Below are positions 5,735 to 11,971 of a stretch of 14,913 bases of DNA, in pieces (within the stretch, counting starts at the first letter, position 1; each line of letters starts with the position of its first letter). Below the pieces are notes generated by a model that ran no database searches, was not told the origin of the DNA, and worked only from the letters and a program-made list of their open reading frames with translations. The DNA is from CAZUNB01 sp044227985. Its GTDB lineage: Bacteria; Patescibacteriota; Saccharimonadia; Saccharimonadales; JAGPDM01. The stretch spans positions 1 to 14,913 of the forward strand of contig JBGAVT010000021.1 of NCBI GenBank assembly GCA_044227985.1, written 5' to 3'. A program made the translations under genes and the position numbers.

Positions 5735-7264
5735 CTAGAATCTAATTTTTGGTTTTTTAAATTTTCTATAGAGGAAAAATCCACCAACACCCAGGCCAGT
5801 TGCTGTAGTTCCTGCAACTATCAGTATAATAGCTGTTTTTGGACGAGCTATTTTGTTTGCAAAAACTTCAGCCTTTTTCACAACGCTTTGTTCGGTGTCT
5901 GACGAGTCATCAAGACTGCCTGGCTCAGTAGAACCATCGCTTGATATACTATTGTCGAGACCACCTGCCTGACTACCGCTAGGTGCGCCACTGCTTGTGC
6001 TGCCACTTGGGCTATTGCTTGTAGCCCCTTTCTTTGGCTTGCTACTAGTCTTACTGCTTTTACCTGATTTCTTGCTACCAGATGAGGTACTACTACCGCT
6101 GTTGCTGGTCGCGCCGCTCTTTGGCTGAGTGCCTGCACTACCACTGGTAGAGCCACCAGTATTGGTTGACCCGCCGCCTCCAGTTGACCCTCCTGTTCCG
6201 GTAGGACCTCCACCAGTAGAGCCTCCTCCACTAGATGCAACCTGAGGTACGTATGATCCAGGTCCACCTTCACCCACGGCGGTCACACTAATTGAAGTCA
6301 GACCTGACCCATTAGCGTTAATTCGATGTAAAACCTGTTTGTTGCCGACTTGTTTTAAGAAAAGAATTTTACTGCTATCACCCGAAAAGGTTCCATTCGA
6401 GTTACTGCCGCCATCAGCTATTACTGCTTGTGGGTTAAGTGCTCCAGTGGTGCTACCACGTATGAGGTCGCATGGACATGTAACCCCACCTGACCGAAAG
6501 CTGAGCCAGAGGTAGGTTTTTCCATCCGGTGAAATATAGGGATCGAAATTCCGATCCGCATCATTGGTTATACGAGTTTCTTGTCGGGTATTATAGTCCA
6601 TTTTGAAAACATCATGATTGCTGCATATAAAAAAACAGTTCCATTGCCGTACGTAGACAATCTGGTTGTTCTTTGACCATGATGGGTCAAGTACGTTTGC
6701 CGGCTGACCGTCGATTGAGGTTGTCTCAGTAATTTGTTCTTTATTATTACCATTCGCATCTATAACAAAAAGTTGTGCAGTAAAATCTGGTAGTGTAGAA
6801 ACTAATACTATCTTAGTGGAGTCTGGCGACCACTCAGGGTGTGCAAAACCAGTCCACCCATACCCATTTCGTTTTGTCTTTGAAATAATTTCGCGCTGAT
6901 TAGAGCCATCAATATCCATCACCCACAATGTATTGCTCTGTACAGCAAAATTAACTGACTCTCCTTTGTTGGCTTTTGTGAAAACTATTTTAGTACCGTC
7001 AGGGCTTGGTCGTGCCCACTCCATTTCGTGCGTTTGATCATTGGTTAATCTGGTGGCACCTGATCTGTCTGACTTCATTTTCCATATTTGCATAGTTTCG
7101 GATCCCTGCCTGGATGAAAATATGATGTCAGTATCAGTGGTCGATTGGCTGGCCCAGACTACGGCGGTCATAGATATTAATATCAAGGCAATGCCGAAGA
7201 AAATCAACGGAGTTGGTATTCTCGGTGAAAATTTTTGAGATGATTGTTTTTGTTTTTTCGGCAT
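5735..7264 (-). CDS. TolB-like beta-propeller protein with membrane segments at both ends
   Basis: A 509-residue envelope protein. A basic N-terminus and membrane segment (about 18-39) are followed by a propeller domain (about 45-340) built from TolB/PD40-type blades. Typical blade motifs are RPSPDGTKIVF (85-95), PEWSPDSTKIVLVS (143-156), DPSWSKNNQIVYV (193-205) and DPYISPDGKTYLW (241-253). Cys210/214 and Cys263/265 are likely disulfide partners outside the cell. A 115-residue Gly/Ser/Thr linker with a Lys-rich patch (344-460) leads to a C-terminal membrane helix (477-499) with a KFKKPK tail. A propeller tethered at both ends suggests a surface binding or scaffold role (inference); no Tol-Pal partner is near. 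A TATAAA (complement of 7286-7291) lies 21 nt upstream; no strong ribosome site is visible. Confidence 0.85.
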   Translation of the reverse strand: MPKKQKQSSQKFSPRIPTPLIFFGIALILISMTAVVWASQSTTDTDIIFSSRQGSETMQIWKMKSDRSGATRLTNDQTHEMEWARPSPDGTKIVFTKANKGESVNFAVQSNTLWVMDIDGSNQREIISKTKRNGYGWTGFAHPEWSPDSTKIVLVSTLPDFTAQLFVIDANGNNKEQITETTSIDGQPANVLDPSWSKNNQIVYVRQWNCFFICSNHDVFKMDYNTRQETRITNDADRNFDPYISPDGKTYLWLSFRSGGVTCPCDLIRGSTTGALNPQAVIADGGSNSNGTFSGDSSKILFLKQVGNKQVLHRINANGSGLTSISVTAVGEGGPGSYVPQVASSGGGSTGGGPTGTGGSTGGGGSTNTGGSTSGSAGTQPKSGATSNSGSSTSSGSKKSGKSSKTSSKPKKGATSNSPSGSTSSGAPSGSQAGGLDNSISSDGSTEPGSLDDSSDTEQSVVKKAEVFANKIARPKTAIILIVAGTTATGLGVGGFFLYRKFKKPKIRF

Positions 7265-7285
7265 ATTTATGCTTTGTTTTTGAGT

Positions 7286-7291
7286 TTTATA
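7286..7291 (-). promoter_or_regulatory. -10 candidate for the beta-propeller gene
   Basis: TATAAA on the minus strand, giving a leader of about 15 nt. The -35 is weak. Confidence 0.35.
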
Positions 7292-7650
7292 CTCGTTATG
7301 CCTAGTCTAGCACACTTATTAATGAGAATGTAAGTATGTAGATTGCCATGGCTAGCCCTTTGTTCAGGATTCTACTGCATATAGTTATTCGAGGTCTATC
7401 AATATTATAATAAATGTTAACCAATCTGATCAGTTAGCTGGAGTTCTGCTGTAGCTCAGCGAGGATTAATTTTATTTGGAAAAAGAGTAAAAGTTTCAAT
7501 AGGCTTAAAGATTCAAAAAAGAACTACCAGTCTTAATTTTTAACTATTTAAGATAAACGATATTAAGATCGTCGAAAATATCTTATAGAATTTTTTGACT
7601 GATGATCGATGAATCATTCCTATTTATATACAATAACTTTACGCAACGAC
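7292..7650. other. Divergent intergenic region before the two-component operon
   Basis: No gene is supported in this AT-rich stretch. It contains two TTAAGAT copies at 7548-7554 and 7563-7569 (15 nt apart), a related TTAAAGAT at about 7505, and a TTGACT at 7595-7600 without a well-spaced -10. These may be operator sites for the response regulator or another factor, but repeats of this kind are easily produced by chance in such AT-rich DNA. Confidence 0.25.
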
Positions 7651-7659
7651 TGATATGAT
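7651..7659 (+). promoter_or_regulatory. Extended -10 promoter of the response regulator operon
   Basis: TGATATGAT: TG, one base, then TATGAT (7654-7659, five of six consensus). The ATG at 7667 follows after 7 nt, so the transcript should begin at or next to it. An ACTTTAC at 7636-7642 resembles the heptamer found before the fasciclin gene. Confidence 0.5.
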
Positions 7660-7666
7660 GGTAAAT

Positions 7667-8353
7667 ATGGCAAATAAAGTACTTATAGTTGAAGATAACC
7701 AAGATATGAGAAAAGGTCTTGAGCAGTTTCTCGAAAGAGAAGGGTTTAATGTCTTTAGTGTGTCTAGTTGTGAGGATGGAATCGATGAGGTTGATGAGAA
7801 TCATTACGATGCGGCAATAATTGATATAAATCTACCTGGCAAGAGTGGCTTTGATCTTATTGAATATATCAGAGAGCAGGGTCATATCTTTCCTCTCATA
7901 GCTATGACAGCGCGAGATGGGATTGATGATAAAATCAAAGGTTTTGATCTTGGTCTGACAGATTATGTGGTTAAGCCTTTTGATCTAAAGGAATTATTGG
8001 CGCGGTTGCATGTCCATTTAAAAATTACAGATGATCAGAAAAACGAAGTGCTCAAGACTGACAATTTCTTACTGAAGCCTAATAGTTATGAATTCAAGAA
8101 AAATGATAAAACAATTGAGTTGACTCAGCTAGAGCTTCGGATTATGCAGATATTAATGCAAAAAAATCACAATTTAGTTCCACTTGATGAGCTAATAAAT
8201 TTTGTTTGGGGCGAAAGTGAGGACCTCGTAACTCCACCGATACGAATACATATAGCTAACCTACGTAAAAAAATCGGAGACGTTAACTATCGAATTATTC
8301 GGACAATCCCAGGTACTGGCTATATTTTTAATGACCCACTAGGAGATAAATGA
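7667..8353 (+). CDS. OmpR/PhoB-family response regulator
   Basis: A DNA-binding regulator phosphorylated by the adjacent kinase. The receiver domain (about 1-120) has acidic pocket Glu9/Asp10, phosphoacceptor Asp53 in AAIIDINLPG, Thr81 in AMTARDG and Lys103 in VVKPFD. The C-terminal winged helix (about 130-228) ends with the family pattern PIRIHIANLRKKI and RTIPGTGYIF. Starts at 7655 and 7658 add MMVN, but they fall inside the extended -10, so 7667 (MANKVLIVED) is preferred. There is no ribosome site, in line with a leaderless mRNA. Its stop overlaps the kinase start (ATGA at 8350). All phosphorylation residues are present. A probable target is the fasciclin gene downstream. Confidence 0.95.
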   Translation: MANKVLIVEDNQDMRKGLEQFLEREGFNVFSVSSCEDGIDEVDENHYDAAIIDINLPGKSGFDLIEYIREQGHIFPLIAMTARDGIDDKIKGFDLGLTDYVVKPFDLKELLARLHVHLKITDDQKNEVLKTDNFLLKPNSYEFKKNDKTIELTQLELRIMQILMQKNHNLVPLDELINFVWGESEDLVTPPIRIHIANLRKKIGDVNYRIIRTIPGTGYIFNDPLGDK

Positions 8354-9354
8354 ATATATCTAGACAATTAAAGTCGGTATCTCGTCGCTTTATATTCATT
8401 ATCGTTACTCTGAGTGTTTTGTCTGTTGGGCTACTCTCGTTCACGCTTTACGAGACAAACAGTATTCGTTTTCGTGACGGAATTTCTCCAAATGAACTAC
8501 AAGAGGTTATAAAAGACGATGAAGCTGTTGTTGAGTATCTAGAAAGCGAGAAAGACTTCGAGGCTCATTTCGTAACGATTGCTAGCTTAGTCAAGCAAGA
8601 TCAGCAAAAACTCCTAGGCAAAGCGCTTCTATTAACGACAGTACCAGTTATATTTATTGTCACAGTCTTGAGTTATTTTGTTGCAAGATATCTTTTAAAA
8701 CCAGTTCGTCAATCATACGAGTCCCAGGAGCGATTTCTACAAGATGCCGCACACGAACTTCGAAATCCATTAGCCGCGATGAGTCTAGCCATAGAGAATG
8801 CCGACAAAACTGGTACCGACCAAAACCTAGTCAAAACAATGAGGAGACAAACAAAAAGACTTATAAGAATAAATGAAGACTTGCTTTATCTTGAAAGACG
8901 TACGCCGGGTGAGACAATTAACGAAGTGAATGTTTCTGAGTTGCTTGAAGATGTGCTTGAAGATATGCAGGCTTCAATTATAAACAAGAAGCTTAATCTA
9001 GAAAAGAAAATTCAAACTGATATTATGATTAAAATTGACCCCAAAGACTTTATAAAAATGAGTCGTAATATTATTGAGAATGCAATTAAATACTCAAATA
9101 TAGGAAAAAAACTTATAGTAAATTTACATCAAGATAAGCGCATTGTGCTGTTGGTAAAAGATCAAGGAATTGGCATACCAGCTCAAGATATTGAGCACAT
9201 CGGTGAGCGATTTTACCGTTCGAAAAATGTTGGCAACGTGGATGGCACTGGTCTCGGAATTGCAATAGTGAAAAAAGTTTCAAATATATACGGCAGTGAC
9301 CTGTCTATAGTAAGTAAAGTAGATCATGGGACCACTGTTAAAATTACATTTTAG
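8350..9354 (+). CDS. Membrane sensor histidine kinase
   Basis: Sensor partner of the preceding regulator. Two membrane segments (about 14-34 and 91-113) flank an extracytoplasmic loop of roughly 55 residues, too short for a large ligand domain. The H-box is DAAHELRNPLAAM with His135. The ATPase has N-box NIIENAIKYS, G1 DQGIGIP, F-box ERFYRS and G2 DGTGLGIAIVKKV, and ends as usual with GTTVKITF. No typical HAMP domain is evident; ARYLLKPVRQSYESQERFLQ joins the second helix directly to the dimerisation helix. Length (334) is compact for the family. Translation is coupled to the regulator through the ATGA overlap. The stimulus cannot be read from the sequence. Confidence 0.95.
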   Translation: MNISRQLKSVSRRFIFIIVTLSVLSVGLLSFTLYETNSIRFRDGISPNELQEVIKDDEAVVEYLESEKDFEAHFVTIASLVKQDQQKLLGKALLLTTVPVIFIVTVLSYFVARYLLKPVRQSYESQERFLQDAAHELRNPLAAMSLAIENADKTGTDQNLVKTMRRQTKRLIRINEDLLYLERRTPGETINEVNVSELLEDVLEDMQASIINKKLNLEKKIQTDIMIKIDPKDFIKMSRNIIENAIKYSNIGKKLIVNLHQDKRIVLLVKDQGIGIPAQDIEHIGERFYRSKNVGNVDGTGLGIAIVKKVSNIYGSDLSIVSKVDHGTTVKITF

Positions 9355-9359
9355 TGCGA

Positions 9360-9412
9360 GCTTTACGGTTGCTTTACACTGAGCTAACGCCTGCTTTACA
9401 GTCTGATATATA
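9360..9412 (+). promoter_or_regulatory. PhoB-type operator (four 11-bp-phased heptamers) and extended -10
   Basis: GCTTTAC occurs at 9360-9366, 9371-9377 and 9393-9399. A degenerate AGCTAAC fills the remaining phase at 9382-9388. The four units end at 9366, 9377, 9388 and 9399, exactly 11 bp apart. Four bases later comes TGATATATA (9404-9412), an extended -10 with no -35, whose place is taken by the repeats. Heptamers with 4-bp gaps directly upstream of a -10 are the known layout of PhoB/OmpR-class activator sites. The adjacent OmpR-type regulator is the obvious candidate (inference). Confidence 0.65.
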
Positions 9413-9455
9413 TAGTTATTCATACAATAATAATTAAATCCGTAGGAGGGTTTGC

Positions 9456-10049
9456 ATGGAACAAAGTAATAACAAAGCACTAATAATAGGAGTTATAGTA
9501 GCAGTCGTCCTCGTCGTAGGGGGAGCTGTAGCATATATGGCCATGAGCAATGATAGCTCAGATAAACCAATGACTGAAAAGTCGCAAAGTACATCAAGTA
9601 ATGAAAAGGATTCAAAAATGAATACAGAATCAAATATCGTCGAAGTAGCACAAAATACAGAAAATCTTTCAACATTAGTCGCAGCAGTCAAAAAGGCCGA
9701 TTTAGTAGAAACATTAAGTGGCGAAGGTCCTTTCACTGTTTTCGCGCCAACCGACGAAGCATTTAATGCACTGCTAGCTAAGTTAGATATAACCGCAGAA
9801 GAGCTGCTCGCACGTGAAGATCTAGCATCGATCCTTACCTACCATGTTGTAGCAGGTAAAGTAATGGCGGCAGATTTAAGTGATGGGCAGGTTGTAGAGA
9901 CCGTAAATGGCGGTGAACTAACCGTATCAGTCACCGATTCTGGTGTGTTCTTGACTGATGCAAATGGTGGCAAGTCAAACGTAACGGCAACTGATGTTGA
10001 AGCCTCAAACGGTGTCGTACACCTTATCGACGCAGTTTTGCTCCCGTAG
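9456..10049 (+). CDS. Membrane-anchored fasciclin (FAS1) domain protein
   Basis: A 197-residue cell-surface protein. A membrane anchor (about 9-32) is followed by a Ser/Lys/Asn-rich spacer (33-60) and one FAS1 domain (about 60-197). Family blocks are visible: GPFTVFAPTDEAFNALL (H1), ILTYHVVAGKV, and SNGVVHLIDAVLLP (H2) at the very end. FAS1 domains mediate adhesion to proteins or polysaccharides, and in CPR epibionts a role in host contact is conceivable (inference). The ATG is fixed by AGGAGGG (9444-9450). It follows the kinase gene and has its own phased-repeat promoter and a strong terminator, so it looks like a regulated target of the two-component system. Confidence 0.93.
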   Translation: MEQSNNKALIIGVIVAVVLVVGGAVAYMAMSNDSSDKPMTEKSQSTSSNEKDSKMNTESNIVEVAQNTENLSTLVAAVKKADLVETLSGEGPFTVFAPTDEAFNALLAKLDITAEELLAREDLASILTYHVVAGKVMAADLSDGQVVETVNGGELTVSVTDSGVFLTDANGGKSNVTATDVEASNGVVHLIDAVLLP

Positions 10050-10085
10050 TTAGCCAAATTAGCTACTAATAAGTAAGCGTGCGTT

Positions 10086-10114
10086 ACAAAACCCAGTCTA
10101 TGACTGGGTTTTGT
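10086..10114 (+). terminator. Terminator after the fasciclin gene
   Basis: A 13-bp perfect stem, ACAAAACCCAGTC against its complement (10086-10098 and 10102-10114), with a TAT loop. The T-run is inside the stem (GGGTTTTGT), so it could work in either direction. Confidence 0.8.
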
Positions 10115-10178
10115 GCATTCTGTCAAAAAACTCATTCAGCGCTAAATTAACAAATTAGACTGAACGAGAACATGATAA

Positions 10179-10184
10179 TATAAC
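10179..10184 (+). promoter_or_regulatory. -10 candidate before the methyltransferase region
   Basis: TATAAC ending 9 nt before the ATG at 10194, so the transcript would begin at or just before that ATG. An overlapping TGATAATAT (10173-10181) is an alternative extended -10. Confidence 0.35.
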
Positions 10185-10193
10185 TTCATAGAT

Positions 10194-10312
10194 ATGAAAG
10201 AAATTAGCGTTTCTAAGAACAGAAAACCAGGTAATCAATTATTAATAATAAAAAACATAGTTTCGATGAAGAGTATTGGGAGAAGCATTACCGTAAATCA
10301 TGGCTTGAACCT
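10194..10312 (+). other. 5' extension of the methyltransferase with A_AAA_AAC slippery site
   Basis: The frame of the methyltransferase is open back to a TAA at 10232-10234. Upstream of its first ATG it encodes HSFDEEYWEKHYRKSWLEP, which looks like the conserved N-terminus of this methyltransferase group. No ATG, GTG or TTG lies in that part. A separate frame starts at ATG 10194, near the transcript start predicted from the -10, and reads through A_AAA_AAC (10250-10256) in the phase needed for a -1 slip. The slip joins it exactly to codon CAT at 10256 in the methyltransferase frame. Alternatives are an ATT start (10238 or 10241), a lost A in the A6 run, or initiation at 10313. Without a shift the 10194 frame would end at 10463 after 89 codons. 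Confidence 0.5.
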
Positions 10313-10861
10313 ATGCATGCAGGACCCAATGAGCATATTGTTTCTGAGCTTAGTGGTTCAACGCCAGGCAATGCTTTGGATGCTGGTTGTGGGAGAGGGC
10401 TTGATGCTATATGGTTATCAAAACAAGGCTGGCGGGTTACAGCGGTTGATATTTCAGAATTAGCGCTAAATCAGGCGAAAAGTTTAGCTGAAGCTGCAGG
10501 GGTGTCTGTTGATTTTGAGAGGGTTGATCTCACTGCTTGGCTACCGCCGAAGAATCATTTTGATCTAGTCCTATCACATCATGTCCACACGACTGACGAC
10601 AGAAGTTATGTTAGCAGGATAAGCCGAGCGGTAAAACCTGGCGGTATCTTGATGATTATTGGTCATCAGCCACCAGGGCACGGTGAGAAGGATCTGTACG
10701 CGCAAGGTTCACATATAACCGTTAAAGAAATTTCCTCCTTTCTTGATAGTGATGATTGGGAGATTGAAATTGCCGAAGCTCGTAAAGTAACCAGCAAATC
10801 ATCCGACCATCATCACTCTTTAAGTAATTCAGTCCTCAAAGCACGAAGAAGAAAACTTTAG
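10313..10861 (+). CDS. Class I SAM-dependent methyltransferase
   Basis: The conventional frame from the first ATG (182 residues). Motif I is ALDAGCGRGLDAIWL (21-35), the ribose-binding acidic residue is Asp46 in AVDIS, and motif II is near VDFERVDL. FDLVLSHHV is followed by AVKPGGILMIIGHQPP, the post-motif strand. The fold resembles TehB/thiopurine-type methyltransferases; the substrate is unknown. This ATG is probably not the true start, since about 19 conserved-looking codons precede it in frame. No ribosome site precedes it. The gene lies alone between a strong terminator and the promoter of the cyclase gene. The methyltransferase call is secure, the N-terminus is not. Confidence 0.85.
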   Translation: MHAGPNEHIVSELSGSTPGNALDAGCGRGLDAIWLSKQGWRVTAVDISELALNQAKSLAEAAGVSVDFERVDLTAWLPPKNHFDLVLSHHVHTTDDRSYVSRISRAVKPGGILMIIGHQPPGHGEKDLYAQGSHITVKEISSFLDSDDWEIEIAEARKVTSKSSDHHHSLSNSVLKARRRKL

Positions 10862-10904
10862 TCAGTCTAGTTGAATCCCGTTTTTTTTTGAATAGCTAGC
10901 AATC

Positions 10905-10913
10905 TGGTATTAT
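10905..10913 (+). promoter_or_regulatory. Extended -10 promoter of the cyclase-family gene
   Basis: TGGTATTAT: TG, one base, then TATTAT (10908-10913), with the ATG at 10921 after 7 nt and no Shine-Dalgarno. Same spacing as at 7651-7667. A TTGAAT at 10888 is too close (14 nt) for a normal -35. Confidence 0.5.
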
Positions 10914-10920
10914 AGAAACA

Positions 10921-11529
10921 ATGATTATTGACCTATCAGTCTCGCTTGATGAAGAAACCCCGATTTATCCAGGTGACCCACCGTTTTCGGCAAGTCAAAA
11001 AGGAAGCATAGAGTCAACCGACTGTGTCGACCATGAATTTCGTATGGGTAATCATGTAGGCACACACATAGATGCTCCAGCCCATGTTATGGCTGGAGGC
11101 AAAGCGATAGATGCATTCAGTATCGAACGATACATTGGGCAAGGTAGAATTATTGATGTTTCCGACAATAACTTTGATCGAGAAAAGTTCGCTGATGTAT
11201 CAACAGGCGAAATAGTCATCCTCCACACCGGAATGAGTGAAAAATATCATCAAGAATCGTATTTTAAAGAATACCCAACTATGCCTGCTGATGTTGCTAG
11301 ATTATTAGTTGATAGGAAAGTAAAAATGGTGGCGGTGGATTCGTGTAGTGTAGATCAATTTGGTTCATTTATTAATCACGAATTACTGCTTCGTGGTGAT
11401 GTTTTGATTGCAGAAAATCTCGCTAATACTGAAAAATTACTTGGAAAAGATTTTAAAATCTACGCACTACCTCTCAAACTTAAATTAGATGGCAGTCCGG
11501 CTCGAGTAATCGCCGATATTTCTAGTTAA
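10921..11529 (+). CDS. Cyclase-family metal hydrolase (kynurenine formamidase-like)
   Basis: A 202-residue soluble enzyme of the PF04199 'putative cyclase' family. It opens with IDLSVSLDEETPIYPGDPP, the usual start of the fold. The metal site HVGTHIDAPAHV supplies His45, His49, Asp51 and His55. A later strand, KMVAVDSCSVDQFG, precedes a His-containing loop (INHELLLRGDVLIAENLAN), as in the family. Known members hydrolyse N-formylkynurenine or related amides and lactones. No tryptophan-degradation neighbours are seen, so the substrate is open. The length is normal and the gene looks intact. It begins with a leaderless-type ATG. Confidence 0.9.
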   Translation: MIIDLSVSLDEETPIYPGDPPFSASQKGSIESTDCVDHEFRMGNHVGTHIDAPAHVMAGGKAIDAFSIERYIGQGRIIDVSDNNFDREKFADVSTGEIVILHTGMSEKYHQESYFKEYPTMPADVARLLVDRKVKMVAVDSCSVDQFGSFINHELLLRGDVLIAENLANTEKLLGKDFKIYALPLKLKLDGSPARVIADISS

Positions 11530-11706
11530 TATAATTCCCAAGTTATATTTCGCCGCCCTAAGCTCTAGGTATTTATCGTTTATTTTTTATAATTAAGTTC
11601 AGATTTAAACGACTCAGTAGTAATCTCTTAAAGAAAGTACAATCTAATGTACTTTGTCTACATTTATAGCATAAAGAGTATAAGATAAAGCATTACTTCA
11701 AACTAC

Positions 11707-11736
11707 TTGAGAAAAACAGCTTTATTGTGGTACTGT
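11707..11736 (+). promoter_or_regulatory. Promoter candidate of tRNA-Phe
   Basis: TTGAGA (11707-11712), 18-nt spacer, TACTGT (11731-11736) preceded by TGG, about 25 nt before the tRNA 5' end. The -10 is weak. Confidence 0.4.
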
Positions 11737-11761
11737 AAATGTTACCGACAACCTAAGGTTT

Positions 11762-11837
11762 GGCTCTGTAGCTCAGTTGGTAGAGCAGAGGCTTGAAGAG
11801 CCTTGTGTCCACAGTTCGAGTCTGTGCGGAGCCACCA
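11762..11837 (+). tRNA. tRNA-Phe (GAA anticodon)
   Basis: Acceptor GGCTCTG/CGGAGCC with one G-T pair, discriminator A, encoded CCA. Anticodon stem GAGGC/GCCTT with loop TTGAAGA gives GAA. The D-loop AGTTGGTA and T-loop TTCGAGT are canonical, unlike tRNA-Gly and tRNA-Cys in this window. Base 37 is G, where bacterial tRNA-Phe usually has A. Confidence 0.95.
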
Positions 11838-11846
11838 AATAAGATG

Positions 11847-11872
11847 TCCGAATCCTAAGGTTCGGATTTTTT
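11847..11872 (+). terminator. Intrinsic terminator of tRNA-Phe
   Basis: TCCGAA/TTCGGA stem (11847-11852 and 11861-11866) with an 8-nt loop that can pair partly (CC/GG), followed by TTTTTT. Confidence 0.8.
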
Positions 11873-11930
11873 ATTTACTGCGATTTCACTGGTTTCATCA
11901 ATAATTATCACTATTTTTATACCAAGATAC

Positions 11931-11960
11931 TTGCCAGACGTAAGCATAAACAGCTACACT
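11931..11960 (+). promoter_or_regulatory. Promoter of the FAD oxidoreductase gene
   Basis: TTGCCA (11931-11936), 18-nt spacer, TACACT (11955-11960), 11 nt before the ATG. The predicted leader is only about 4-5 nt. Confidence 0.45.
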
Positions 11961-11971
11961 ACTTATCAAGT

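Noticed and set aside
5878..6273. 131-codon leftward frame
   Set aside because: It is an alternative frame through the Gly/Ser/Thr-rich linker of the beta-propeller gene. Its length comes from the skewed codons of the repeat region.
7448..7462. TGTAGCTCAG, resembling the 5' half of a tRNA, in the gap before the response regulator
   Set aside because: No acceptor, anticodon or T-arm follows. The match is about ten bases and can be chance.
8351..8353. UGA recoded as glycine (as in some other CPR phyla)
   Set aside because: This TGA ends the response regulator just after the family's normal C-terminus and overlaps the kinase start, so it acts as a stop.
10194..10463. Independent 89-codon gene beginning at 10194
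   Set aside because: After the A-run it only shadows the methyltransferase in another frame. Only its first about 20 codons are of interest as a possible leader for a -1 shift.
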